Assembly (NCBI RefSeq): GCF_947036865.1
Contig: NZ_CAMQSF010000002.1
Coordinates: 218,041 to 282,040 of the forward strand
Length of the DNA: 64,000 bases
Origin: an uncultured Caulobacter sp.
GTDB taxonomy: Bacteria > Pseudomonadota > Alphaproteobacteria > Caulobacterales > Caulobacteraceae
Reading direction: 5' to 3'
Under the pieces are notes generated by a model. The model made no database searches and was not told the DNA's origin. It saw only the letters and a program-made list of their open reading frames with translations. Of this stretch, positions 37,390-45,212 are shown piece after piece (within the stretch, counting starts at the first letter, position 1; each line of letters starts with the position of its first letter). Position numbers and translations under genes: made by a program.

Positions 37390-38526
37390 CTATGCCGCCG
37401 CCCGCGCCTCCGGCCCCACATAGACCGATTGCGGCCGGATCAGCCGCCCGCCGGCCAGTTGCTCGCGGGCATGGGCCAGCCAGCCGGCGACGCGGCCCAT
37501 GGCGAAGACGCAGGTGAAGCTGGACGGCGGCAGGCCCAGGGCCTCCAGCAACAGGGCGGTGTAGAACTCGACATTGGTGTCCAGCGGCCGGTCGGGCTTG
37601 TGCTCGCGCAGGATTTGCAGCGCGGCGGTCTCGACCGCCTCGGCGAAGGCGAGGCGTCCAGGCAGGGCGCTGGACGCCGAGGCCAGCTTGCGCACGGCCG
37701 TCTTCAGGGCGTCGGCGCGCGGATCGCGGACGCGATAGATGCGGTGGCCAAAGCCCATCAGCCGATCGCCGCGCGCCAGGGCGCGTTCCAGCCAGGGCCG
37801 CGCGTTGGCCGGCGTTCCGATGGCGTCGAGCATCTCGATCACCGGTCCCGGCGCGCCGCCGTGCAGCGGCCCCTTCAGCGCCGACAGTCCGGCCAGCACC
37901 GCCGAGGTCAGGCCCGCGCGGGTCGAGGCCACCACCCGCGCCGCGAAGGTCGAGGCGTTGAGGCCGTGATCGCAGACGGTCACCAGATAGGCGTCGAGCG
38001 CGGCCGCCTCGGCGTCGGTGGCCGGCGTTCCGCGCGTCATCCGCAGGACGTCGGCGGCGTGCGACAACGCCGGGTCCGGCGCGACCGGGCTTTCGCCTTT
38101 CGCGACCCGAAGCACCGCCGGCGTGAACACGGCCGGGGCGGCGACCAGCAACAGAGCGGTCGGCAGATCGTCGCCGTCCGGCAGGCGGGCCAGCAGGGCG
38201 CGCATCGCCTCCACCGCATCGCGGCGTGCGAGACCCTCGTCCAGGGCCGCGACCTCGCCGAACGCCCGGACGCGCGCCGCGCCCAAGGCCGGAGCCAGAT
38301 CGGACGGCGCGTCCTCGAAGAAGCCGTCGAAAAGCAGGTGGGCGGCGTCCTCGTAGCGCGCGCGGCCGGCGAGATCCTCGACGGCGTAGCCCCGGATCAC
38401 CAGGCGCCCTTTCGCGCCATCGACATCGGACAGAACGGTGCGGGCGGCGATGACGCCCTCAAGACCATCGGAAATGAGCGGTCTCCTTTCGCGGCGCAGA
38501 AAGCGCCGCGCGACCTTGACCGTCAA
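37390..38526 (-). CDS. Citrate synthase homologue, CitA-like
   Basis: Up to 378 residues from a TTG at 38526. Citrate synthase motifs are present: CDHGLNASTFAARV (His187), KGPLHGGAPGPV (His222) and MGFGHRIYRVRDPRA. The residue equivalent to the catalytic Asp is Glu320 (TNVEFYTA), as I recall for Bacillus CitA. The natural N-terminus of relatives (MSDGLEGVIA-like) begins at an ATT codon at 38475, 7 bases after AGGAG, so an unusual ATT start giving 361 residues is likely. It is divergent from a paralogue fused to a DNA-binding domain. It may act as citrate or 2-methylcitrate synthase. Confidence 0.85.
   Translation of the reverse strand: MTVKVARRFLRRERRPLISDGLEGVIAARTVLSDVDGAKGRLVIRGYAVEDLAGRARYEDAAHLLFDGFFEDAPSDLAPALGAARVRAFGEVAALDEGLARRDAVEAMRALLARLPDGDDLPTALLLVAAPAVFTPAVLRVAKGESPVAPDPALSHAADVLRMTRGTPATDAEAAALDAYLVTVCDHGLNASTFAARVVASTRAGLTSAVLAGLSALKGPLHGGAPGPVIEMLDAIGTPANARPWLERALARGDRLMGFGHRIYRVRDPRADALKTAVRKLASASSALPGRLAFAEAVETAALQILREHKPDRPLDTNVEFYTALLLEALGLPPSSFTCVFAMGRVAGWLAHAREQLAGGRLIRPQSVYVGPEARAAA
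38490..38510. promoter_or_regulatory. Perfect 8-base inverted repeat in the leader of the CitA-like gene
   Basis: CGCGGCGC at 38490-38497 and GCGCCGCG at 38503-38510 flank AGAAA. If translation starts at the ATT codon at 38475, this palindrome lies in the short 5' leader just before the AGGAG ribosome site. It could be a DNA operator or an RNA hairpin affecting initiation. Confidence 0.45.
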
Positions 38527-38550
38527 TCTTGATCAATATAATCAATCTAT
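38516..38550 (+). promoter_or_regulatory. Near-consensus promoter for the HTH-citrate synthase fusion, with palindrome
   Basis: TTGACC at 38516-38521 and a perfect TATAAT at 38537-38542 stand 15 bases apart. The ATG at 38551 is 8 bases past the -10 box, where transcription would start, and no ribosome site is visible, so the mRNA is probably leaderless. The palindrome TTGATCAA at 38529-38536 fills the spacer next to the -10 box and is a natural operator candidate. This AT-rich patch is exceptional in its surroundings. Confidence 0.6.
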
Positions 38551-39702
38551 ATGGGCGATTGGATGGAAGCCGATCAGGTGTTGGAGCGGTTGGGGATCCG
38601 GCCGCAGACGCTCTATGCCTATGTCAGCCGGGGGCGCATCGAGGCCGCCGCTCATCCCAGCGATCCGCGCCGCAGCCTCTATCGCGCCTCGGACGTCGCG
38701 GCCCTGGCCCAGAAGAAGGCGCGCGGTCGGCGCGCCGCCGATGTCGCGGCCGAGGCCATCGCCTGGGGCGAACCCGTCTTGCCCTCGGCGATCACCACGG
38801 TCGCGGGCGGGCGGCTCTGGTATCGCGGCCAGGACGCCGCCCTGCTGGCGGACCAGGGCCTGTCGCTGGAAAACGTCGCGCGCCTGCTGCGCGGCGGCCA
38901 TGGCGCGGCGCTGAAGGCCTCTCGGCGCGCCGAGCCGCCCGGCGGCGACAGCGCTCGAGCCCGCCTGTTCATGACCCTGGCCGCCCGGGCCGGGCGCGAG
39001 CCCCCCGCCCGCGGGCGCGCGCCCCTGGCTCTCGCCATGGAGGCCGCGGACCTGCTGGACGCGATCGTCGACGCCGCGACGGGCCTTGCCGGCGCCGGTC
39101 CCGCCCACGGCCGCTTCGCCGCCGCCTGGGCTCTGGACAAGGACGGCGCCGAGCTCGTCCGGCGAACCCTGGTGCTGCTGGCCGATCACGAGCTGAACGC
39201 CTCGACCTTCGCCGCGCGGGTGGCGGCCTCGACCGGCGCCTCGCTGTCGGCGGCCTGCCTGGCCGGACTCTCGGCCCTGTCGGGACCGTTGCACGGCGGC
39301 ATGGCCGCGCGCGTCGAGGCCTTCGTCGAGGAGGCCGAGCGCCGCGACCCCGGGGCGGCGGTCACGGCGCGGCTGGCGCGGGGCGCGACCATGCCGGGCT
39401 TCGGCCATCCGCTCTATCCGGACGGGGATCCGCGCGCCGCGGCGCTGCTGGCGGCCTTCGCGCCCTCGCCGCTGCTTTGCGAGCTCAGGGCCGTCACCGA
39501 GACGGCCACGGGCCTGCGGCCCAATATCGACTTCGCGCTGGTCGCCCTGGCCCAGACCCTGAAGCTGCCGGCCGACGCGCCGTTCATCCTGTTCGCGACG
39601 GCCCGAAGCGCCGGCTGGACCGCCCACGCGATCGAACAACTGCAGACCGGCCGGCTGATCCGGCCTCGGGCCCGCTATGTGGGCGAGACGCCGCCGAGCT
39701 GA
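38551..39702 (+). CDS. Citrate synthase homologue fused to an N-terminal helix-turn-helix domain
   Basis: A 383-residue protein. Residues 1-60 (EADQVLERLGIRPQTLYAYV, then a wing-like RGRIEAAAHPSDPRRSLYR and SDVAAL) match MerR/excisionase-type DNA-binding domains. The rest is a citrate synthase fold with DHELNASTFAARV (His213), SGPLHGGMAARV (His248), GFGHPLYPDGDPRA and NIDFAL (Asp327), so the usual catalytic His/His/Asp set is kept. Its neighbour is a divergent paralogue sharing the LNASTFAARV and AGLSAL-GPLHGG stretches. It may be an enzyme, a metabolite-sensing regulator, or both; that is inference. Confidence 0.88.
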   Translation: MGDWMEADQVLERLGIRPQTLYAYVSRGRIEAAAHPSDPRRSLYRASDVAALAQKKARGRRAADVAAEAIAWGEPVLPSAITTVAGGRLWYRGQDAALLADQGLSLENVARLLRGGHGAALKASRRAEPPGGDSARARLFMTLAARAGREPPARGRAPLALAMEAADLLDAIVDAATGLAGAGPAHGRFAAAWALDKDGAELVRRTLVLLADHELNASTFAARVAASTGASLSAACLAGLSALSGPLHGGMAARVEAFVEEAERRDPGAAVTARLARGATMPGFGHPLYPDGDPRAAALLAAFAPSPLLCELRAVTETATGLRPNIDFALVALAQTLKLPADAPFILFATARSAGWTAHAIEQLQTGRLIRPRARYVGETPPS

Positions 39703-39709
39703 CGGCGCG

Positions 39710-40723
39710 CTACTCGCCTTCCTCCTCGTCATAGCCGACCAGCCGCAGGGCGCGGGCCGGCAGGCCTTCCAGCTGGCACCAGCGCTCCAGCGCCTCTTCC
39801 CGGCCGTGGGTGATCCACACCTCGCCGGGCCGTAGCTCCGAGAGGGTGGCGGTCAGCTCGTCCCAGTCAGCGTGGTCCGACAGGATCAGCGGCAGCTCGA
39901 CGCCGCGCTGGCGCGCCCGGGCCCGCACCCGCATCCAGCCGGAGGCGAAACAGTCGACCGGATCGGGGAAGCGCCGCGACCAGCGATCGGCGACGGCGCT
40001 GGGCGGGGCGATGACGATCTGGCCGGCGAAGGCGTCCTTGGGTCCCGAGGCGGTGGCCGGCGCCAGCGGCCCGAGCGCGACCCCGTGCGCTTCATAGAGC
40101 GCGTTCAGCCGTTCCAGCGCGCCGTGCACGAAGATCGGCCGCTCCCAGCCCGCCTCGCGCAGCAGCCGGATGACCCGCTGCGCCTTGCCCAGAGCGTACG
40201 CCCCAACAAGGTGGCAGCGCTCGGGGAACTGTTCCACCGAGGCCAGCAGGCTTCGGATTTCGCCGGCGTCGTCCGGATGGCGGAACACCGGCAGGCCGAA
40301 GGTGGCCTCGGTGATGAAGACGTCGCAGGGGACGGGCTCGAATCGCGCGCAGGTCGGGTCGCGCCGGCGCTTGTAGTCGCCGGACACCACCATGGTCAGG
40401 CCCTTCCACCGCACCACCGCCTGGGCCGAGCCCAGGACGTGGCCGGCGGGGACCAGGGTCACCTCGACGCCGTCGCGGGCGAAGGTCTCCCCATAGGCCA
40501 CGGCCTCGCGACGGCCGGCGAAATCCTCGCCATAGCGGGCGGCCATGATGGCCAGGGTCTCGGGCGTGGCGATCGCGACGCCGTGGCCGGCGCGCGCGTG
40601 ATCGGCATGGCCATGCGTGATCACCGCCCGATCGGCGGGGGCCACCGGGTCGATATAGAAGTCCCCCGGCGGGCAGTAGAGCCCGCCCGGACGGGGACAG
40701 AGAAGATCTTCGGGTCTGATCAC
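39710..40723 (-). CDS. DNA ligase-associated exonuclease (metallo-beta-lactamase fold)
   Basis: A 337-residue metallo-beta-lactamase/beta-CASP nuclease. The N-terminal RPGGLYCPPGDFYIDP and the metal motif THGHADHAR (HxHxDH), then PAGHVLGSAQ, SGDYKRR and FITEATFG are typical of the exonuclease that accompanies the bacterial ATP-dependent ligase. The matching ligase is at 340-1950. The start is uncertain: GTG at 40723 is used here, and TTG at 40738 is also possible. A longer frame upstream overlaps the divergent thioesterase. Confidence 0.88.
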   Translation of the reverse strand: MIRPEDLLCPRPGGLYCPPGDFYIDPVAPADRAVITHGHADHARAGHGVAIATPETLAIMAARYGEDFAGRREAVAYGETFARDGVEVTLVPAGHVLGSAQAVVRWKGLTMVVSGDYKRRRDPTCARFEPVPCDVFITEATFGLPVFRHPDDAGEIRSLLASVEQFPERCHLVGAYALGKAQRVIRLLREAGWERPIFVHGALERLNALYEAHGVALGPLAPATASGPKDAFAGQIVIAPPSAVADRWSRRFPDPVDCFASGWMRVRARARQRGVELPLILSDHADWDELTATLSELRPGEVWITHGREEALERWCQLEGLPARALRLVGYDEEEGE

Positions 40724-40775
40724 GGCTGGATAAGACAACGCCAGAAGCGCTAAGCCTATCCCCGTAGGAGCCGGA

Positions 40776-41276
40776 ATGAGCGACAACGAACAGACGAAAT
40801 TCATCGCCGCGGCGATGAACGAGGGCAGCCCCCAGGCCAAGGCGCTAGGCTTCGCCACCCTGGAGATCGGCGACGCGGTCGCCGTTCTGAAGGTTCCCTA
40901 TCGGCCAGAGATCGTGGGCGATCCCGAGACCGGCGTCATCGCCGGCGGCGTGGTCACCACCCTGCTGGACCACGCCAGCGGCCAGGCGGTGCACGCCGCG
41001 CTCGCGGCCTGGACCTCGATCGCCACGCTCGACCTGCGGATCGACTATATGCGCGCCGCCGAGCCGGGCCTCGACATCCTGGCCCGCGCCCATTGCTACA
41101 AGGTGACCCGCTCGGTGGCCTTCGTCCGCGCCGTCGCCTATGACCGCGACCCCGAGGACCCCGTGGCCACGGCCCAGGCGACGTTCATGCTCGACTCCAG
41201 CGCCGGCAAGAAGGCCGGGGCGAATCTGAAACCCTCGCGCGCGCCGCGCGCCAAGACTGGGAGCGTGGACGGATGA
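40776..41276 (+). CDS. Hotdog-fold thioesterase (PaaI-like), first of a pair
   Basis: A 166-residue protein. The hotdog core has GVIAGGVVTTLLDHASGQAV with a catalytic-type Asp/His patch, then TLDLRIDYMRAAEPG and the VFM-like terminal strand TAQATFML. It probably hydrolyses acyl-CoA thioesters; the acyl group is unknown. Its stop overlaps the next thioesterase start by four bases (ATGA), so the two are translationally coupled and may form a heteromer. Confidence 0.88.
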   Translation: MSDNEQTKFIAAAMNEGSPQAKALGFATLEIGDAVAVLKVPYRPEIVGDPETGVIAGGVVTTLLDHASGQAVHAALAAWTSIATLDLRIDYMRAAEPGLDILARAHCYKVTRSVAFVRAVAYDRDPEDPVATAQATFMLDSSAGKKAGANLKPSRAPRAKTGSVDG

Positions 41277-41698
41277 GCGACGTCGATACGCGCCTGGTCT
41301 CGATGCTGGAGGCGATTCCCTACGCCCGGTTCCTCGGCGTGCGGGCCGAGTTGGCCGGCGACGAGATGACCGCCATCCTGCCGTTCGCCCAGCACATCGT
41401 CGGCAACCCGATGCTGCCGGCCATCCACGGCGGCGTGCTCGGAGCGTTCATGGAGATGACGGCCCTGGCCCAGCTCTCCGTCGCCGCGCCCATGACGCGC
41501 CAGCCCCGGACGATCGACGTCTCGATCGAGTACCTCCGCTCGGGGCGGCCGCTGACCACCTATGCCCGCGCCAGCATCAAGAAGCTGGGCCGCCGCATCG
41601 CTAACGTCCATGTCGAGGCCTGGCAGGAGACGCGCTCGGCGCCGATCGCCACCTTGCGGGGCCTCTTCCTGGTGGCGCCCAGCGAGGATGGCGCGTGA
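41273..41698 (+). CDS. Hotdog-fold thioesterase (PaaI-like), second of a pair
   Basis: A 141-residue hotdog protein with MLPAIHGGVLGAFMEMTALA, RTIDVSIEYLRSGRPL and VHVEAWQE. It overlaps both neighbours: ATGA with the first thioesterase and GTGA with the following DUF2256 gene. It shares the fold but not much direct sequence with the first member. Confidence 0.88.
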   Translation: MSDVDTRLVSMLEAIPYARFLGVRAELAGDEMTAILPFAQHIVGNPMLPAIHGGVLGAFMEMTALAQLSVAAPMTRQPRTIDVSIEYLRSGRPLTTYARASIKKLGRRIANVHVEAWQETRSAPIATLRGLFLVAPSEDGA

Positions 41699-41865
41699 AG
41701 CCTTCGCGCAAGGGCGGCAAGGCCGTCGCCAAAGGCGACTTGCCCTCGAAGCCCTGCGCCGCCTGCGGGCGCCCCTTCGCCTGGCGAAAGAAGTGGGCGA
41801 AGGACTGGGATGCGGTGAAATATTGTTCCGACGCTTGCCGGAGTGGTAAAATTACACCACGTTAA
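41695..41865 (+). CDS. DUF2256 small zinc-ribbon protein
   Basis: A 56-residue reading frame starting at a GTG that overlaps the previous TGA. Positively charged N-terminus, then PCAACGRPFAWRKKWAKDWD and KYCSDACRSGK. The CxxC and CxxxC pairs predict one zinc site, and the spacing and Trp-rich middle match DUF2256. Function is unknown. It is small enough to be missed by gene finders, but the motif and the coupled start make it real. Confidence 0.85.
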   Translation: MKPSRKGGKAVAKGDLPSKPCAACGRPFAWRKKWAKDWDAVKYCSDACRSGKITPR

Positions 41866-41999
41866 TGCCATCCGTGGCTACGTTGTCCTTTAAATCGCCG
41901 TAATGAAGCAAAGGTAACGTGCGTTAAGCAACGCTCGCGCCTACATCCCTGCTCGCCGGACGCCAATGGGGCGCCGGCTAGAGAAAAGGGATCAAGACC

Positions 42000-42098
42000 A
42001 TGACCACCAAGACCAACGCCGTCGCCGGCTTCGCCTCGCTCGTTCTGGCGGTTCTGCCGCTCGTCGTCATCGCCGGTTCGCTCGCCACGAGCCTGTGA
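42000..42098 (+). CDS. Small single-pass membrane peptide (32 residues)
   Basis: ATG at 42000 opens MTTKTNAVAGFASLVLAVLP followed by LVVIAGSLATSL and a TGA stop. A short polar N-terminus is followed by a 22-residue hydrophobic helix. A purine-rich ribosome site (GAGAAAAGGG) lies 7-16 bases upstream, and a stem-loop follows at 42115-42151. No family recognised. It stands alone between the DUF2256 gene and the HDAC-like gene, with its own AT-richer upstream region. Confidence 0.6.
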   Translation: MTTKTNAVAGFASLVLAVLPLVVIAGSLATSL

Positions 42099-42114
42099 GT
42101 GATCGCCGCGTAAC

Positions 42115-42151
42115 CTCCGTCGGGCCGCCCTTCCGGGCCGCCTCGACGGAG
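42115..42151 (+). terminator. Stem-loop after the 32-residue peptide gene
   Basis: CTCCGTCG at 42115-42122 pairs with CGACGGAG at 42144-42151, with further GGCC/GGCC pairing inside. A short CTTTAG follows 9 bases later. Possible terminator for the small gene. Confidence 0.4.
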
Positions 42152-42162
42152 ATGGCGAGACT

Positions 42163-43083
42163 TTAGTTATCTGAAGAACAAAGAGATTTCGCCGTCCGAT
42201 GCAGGATGGCGTGGCGGCCCGCCAGACGATCGATATCCGCGTCGTAGCCGCCGCCGATCACCCCGACCACGGGGATCTCGGAAGAGAGACAAGCGCCCAG
42301 GACGAGGGCCTCGCGTCGCCGCAGGCCCTCATCGCTGAGCGACAGCCGCCCCAGCTTGTCGTCCGCGTGTGGATCGACTCCCGCGTTGAGGAAGACGAGG
42401 TCGGGCCGAACGGCGGCCAGCAGATCGGGCAGCACCGTTCCCAGCTTTTCCAGATAGGGTTCGTCACCCGTCCCGTCGGCCAGCTCGATGTCTAGGTCGC
42501 TGGTCGCCTTGCGGTGGGGGAAGTTCTTCTCGGCGTGCATCGAGAAGGTGAAGACGCTGGGATCGTCCTCGAAAATCCGCGCCGTGCCGTCGCCCTGGTG
42601 GACGTCGAGATCGACGACCAGCACCTGACCGACCAGGCCCTCGGCCTGCAGCCGCCGCGCGGCCACGGCCACGTCGTTGAACACGCAGAAGCCCGCGCCG
42701 CTGTCGGCGGCGGCGTGATGGCTGCCGCCCGCCGTGTTGCAGGCGATCCCGTGATCCAAGGCCAGGCGCGCGGCCAGGATCGTGCCGCCCGTCGCCGCTC
42801 GGGCGCGGGTCGCCACGCTGTCGGTATTCGGCATGCCGATCCGCCGCACGACCTCGGCGGGCAAGGACAGCTCGATCACGCCGCGCACATACGCTTCGGT
42901 ATGGACCAGCCTCAGGGTCTCGACGTCGACCGGCTCGGGACGGACGAAGCCTCCGGGCCCCGGAACGCCCTCGGCCTCCAGCACCGAGGCCAGGCGCGAG
43001 AACTTGTCCATCGGGAAGCGATGGCCGGCCGGCATCTCGGCGCGAAAGGCGGGGTGATGGATGACGGGCGGAGCGGCGCGCAT
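42163..43083 (-). CDS. Histone deacetylase-like amidohydrolase
   Basis: A 306-residue arginase/deacetylase-fold enzyme. It has the metal and catalytic set GGSHHAAADSGAGFCVFNDV (His-His dyad), VVDLDVHQGDGTA, LNAGVDPHADDKLG and GGGYD. Bacterial members act on acetylated small amines or proteins and sometimes serve acetoin or polyamine metabolism. The start is at MRAAPPVIHHPAF; a long upstream extension overlaps tesB and does not resemble the family. Confidence 0.88.
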   Translation of the reverse strand: MRAAPPVIHHPAFRAEMPAGHRFPMDKFSRLASVLEAEGVPGPGGFVRPEPVDVETLRLVHTEAYVRGVIELSLPAEVVRRIGMPNTDSVATRARAATGGTILAARLALDHGIACNTAGGSHHAAADSGAGFCVFNDVAVAARRLQAEGLVGQVLVVDLDVHQGDGTARIFEDDPSVFTFSMHAEKNFPHRKATSDLDIELADGTGDEPYLEKLGTVLPDLLAAVRPDLVFLNAGVDPHADDKLGRLSLSDEGLRRREALVLGACLSSEIPVVGVIGGGYDADIDRLAGRHAILHRTAKSLCSSDN

Positions 43084-43165
43084 GGCGATCACGATGGGGA
43101 GCGCGACCCCGCGACGCAAGGAGACGTCTTGCGGCGCCGCCGAAGGCGGCCTATCGCACTGCGCC

Positions 43166-44020
43166 ATGCAGACGACCGAGAACCTCGCCGACATCCTGGA
43201 CCTCGAACCGATCGAGGTGAACCTGTTCCGGGGCGTCAGCCCCAATGACGGCTTCCCGCGCATCTTCGGCGGCCTGGTCATCGCCCAGGCGCTGCTGGCG
43301 GCCTACAAGACCGTACCCGAGCGCGTGTGCCACTCGCTGCACGCCTATTTCATCCGCCCGGGCGACGTGACCGCGCCGGTGCTGTACGAGGTGGAGCGCG
43401 CGCGCGACGGCGGCACCTTCACCACCCGCCGGGTCGCGGCCATCCAGCATGGCGAGCAGATCTTCAACCTAGCCGCCTCGTTCCAGACGCCGGAGGAGGG
43501 CTTCGAGCACCAGTCGGCGATGCCGGACGCCCCCGCCCCGGACAGCCTGCCGACCGAGACCGAGTTCCTGAAGAGCCTGGGCGACCAGATCCATCCGAAG
43601 ATGATCGCCCTGTCCGAGCGTCCGCGTCCGGTCGATGTGCGCTGGGTCGACATGCAGAACCCCGTCGCGCCGGTTAAGAAGTCCGGCACCAAGGAAGTCT
43701 GGCTGCGCGCCAAGGCTCCGCTGGGCGACGACATCAAGATGCAGCAGGCCGCCCTGGCCTACGCCTCGGACATGGCCTTCATGGAAAGCGCCCTGCGCCC
43801 GCACGGCCTGATCTGGACGACGCCGGGGCTGCAGGCCGCCAGCCTCGACCACGCCATGTGGTTCCACCAGCCGTTCGACTTCAACCAGTGGACCCTGTTC
43901 GCCCAGGACAGCCCGGCCGCCTCGCACGGCCGAGGCCTGGTGCGCGGCCAGATGTTCAGCCAGGACGGCAAGCTGCTGGCCTCGGTAGCCCAGGAATGCC
44001 TGATGCGGGTGCGGAAGTAG
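43166..44020 (+). CDS. tesB: Acyl-CoA thioesterase II
   Basis: A 284-residue double-hotdog thioesterase. Recognisable TesB pieces are FGGLVIAQALLAAYKTV, HSLHAYFIRPGD, GGTFTTRRVAAIQ, ASLDHAMWFHQPFDF (catalytic Asp region) and FSQDGKLLASVAQE at the end. Substrates are medium- to long-chain acyl-CoA in known relatives. The 3' end overlaps the NUDIX gene by 65 bases. Confidence 0.94.
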   Translation: MQTTENLADILDLEPIEVNLFRGVSPNDGFPRIFGGLVIAQALLAAYKTVPERVCHSLHAYFIRPGDVTAPVLYEVERARDGGTFTTRRVAAIQHGEQIFNLAASFQTPEEGFEHQSAMPDAPAPDSLPTETEFLKSLGDQIHPKMIALSERPRPVDVRWVDMQNPVAPVKKSGTKEVWLRAKAPLGDDIKMQQAALAYASDMAFMESALRPHGLIWTTPGLQAASLDHAMWFHQPFDFNQWTLFAQDSPAASHGRGLVRGQMFSQDGKLLASVAQECLMRVRK

Positions 44021-44588
44021 GCGTCGAGACCGCCTCGATTCTCGCCAGGCCGGCGGCCACCAGCCCTCGCAACAAGGCCGCGGCCTGCATGCCGTTGGTC
44101 AGTTCGCCGCTCAGGGCCAGGGCGATGGCCTCCGCGACCGGGACCCACAGGCTCTCGATGCGCTCGCCAGGATCGTCGAGAGGCTCGGCGACGCGCGCGA
44201 CATCCCGCGCCAGGACGATGTGGGTGCGGTTGGCGGTGTTGGCGGCGTTGGCGCGGCTCTGGCCGATCAGGGTCAAGGTCCCCGCGCAGCCGGCCTCCTC
44301 CAGGAGTTCGCGCCGGGCCGCCTCGACGGGATCGGTCTCGCCCGGGTCCATGTTGCCCGCCGGCAGTTCCAGCGAGATGTCGCCGAGGCCATGGCGGTAC
44401 TGCTTGACCAGCAGCACGTTATTGGCGGCGTCCAGGGCCACGATCTCGACCCAGTCGCGATATTCCAGCACGTAGTACGGCGCGACGACGGCGCCCTCGT
44501 CGGTCACGCAGTCGTCGGCGCGCAGGCTGATCCAGCGATCCCGGTGAACGACGCGCGAGGCGGTGACCCGCCATTTTCCGTCCGACAC
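43956..44588 (-). CDS. NUDIX hydrolase (ADP-ribose pyrophosphatase-like)
   Basis: A 210-residue hydrolase. The complete Nudix box runs from GNMDPGETDPVEAARREL through LEEAGC, preceded by the LLVKQYRHGL strand typical of ADP-sugar pyrophosphatases. The last 20 residues look unconserved and lie in the overlap with tesB. It is the fourth gene in the ffh-rpsP-rimM run, 21 bases after rimM, where trmD usually stands. Confidence 0.9.
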   Translation of the reverse strand: MSDGKWRVTASRVVHRDRWISLRADDCVTDEGAVVAPYYVLEYRDWVEIVALDAANNVLLVKQYRHGLGDISLELPAGNMDPGETDPVEAARRELLEEAGCAGTLTLIGQSRANAANTANRTHIVLARDVARVAEPLDDPGERIESLWVPVAEAIALALSGELTNGMQAAALLRGLVAAGLARIEAVSTPTSAPASGIPGLPRPAACRPG

Positions 44589-44609
44589 GCGACGCTCCTT
44601 GTGTTGGGA

Positions 44610-45155
44610 TCAGTCCTCGGCGGGACCTTCCGGCTCACCCACCAGCGCCGGCGGATCGGCCAGGATCAGGCCCTCGCCGATCTTGACCTCGGGCACGGCC
44701 GCCCGGGTGAACGGCAGATACCAGGTCGGTCCGCCCAGGTCCGGGGTGATTTCGAGAATGTCGCCCGCCCCGAAGTTCTGGACGCTCTTGACGCGGCCCA
44801 GCAGGACGTCGGTCGCGACGTGGCGGACGGAGAGACCCACCAGGTCGGTCAGGTAGAACTCGTCCTCGTCGGGCTCGGGCAGGGCCGAACGGGGGACATA
44901 CAGACGAAGCCCGCGCAGGGCGTCCGCGGCTTCCTTGGTTTCGATCCCCGGACAGCGGCAGACGACGCCGTCCTTGGTCTTGCGGGCCGAGGCGATGGTC
45001 AGGGCCGGCGAGCCGTCCTGGCGCTTCAGCGCCTTGAAGGCCGCGATGCTCAGCGGGTCTTCGGTATAGGTCGAGATCCGCACCTCGCCGCGCACGCCGA
45101 AGCCGCCGGCCACGCGGCCGACCAGGATCAGCGGGTCGTCTGGGGATGCGGCCAT
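44610..45155 (-). CDS. rimM: 16S rRNA processing protein RimM
   Basis: A 181-residue ribosome maturation factor that binds S19 and the 30S head. The N-terminal beta-barrel starts LILVGRVAGGFGVRGEVRI, and the C-terminal PRC-barrel includes YLTDLVGLSV, FGAGDILEI and YLPFTRAAVPEV. It follows rpsP by 57 bases in the conserved ffh-rpsP-rimM order. Confidence 0.95.
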   Translation of the reverse strand: MAASPDDPLILVGRVAGGFGVRGEVRISTYTEDPLSIAAFKALKRQDGSPALTIASARKTKDGVVCRCPGIETKEAADALRGLRLYVPRSALPEPDEDEFYLTDLVGLSVRHVATDVLLGRVKSVQNFGAGDILEITPDLGGPTWYLPFTRAAVPEVKIGEGLILADPPALVGEPEGPAED

Positions 45156-45212
45156 GGCCCGGACAGAGTCGCGCCGCCGTCTCGGAACGAAACGACGGCG
45201 CTGGAACCCTGA

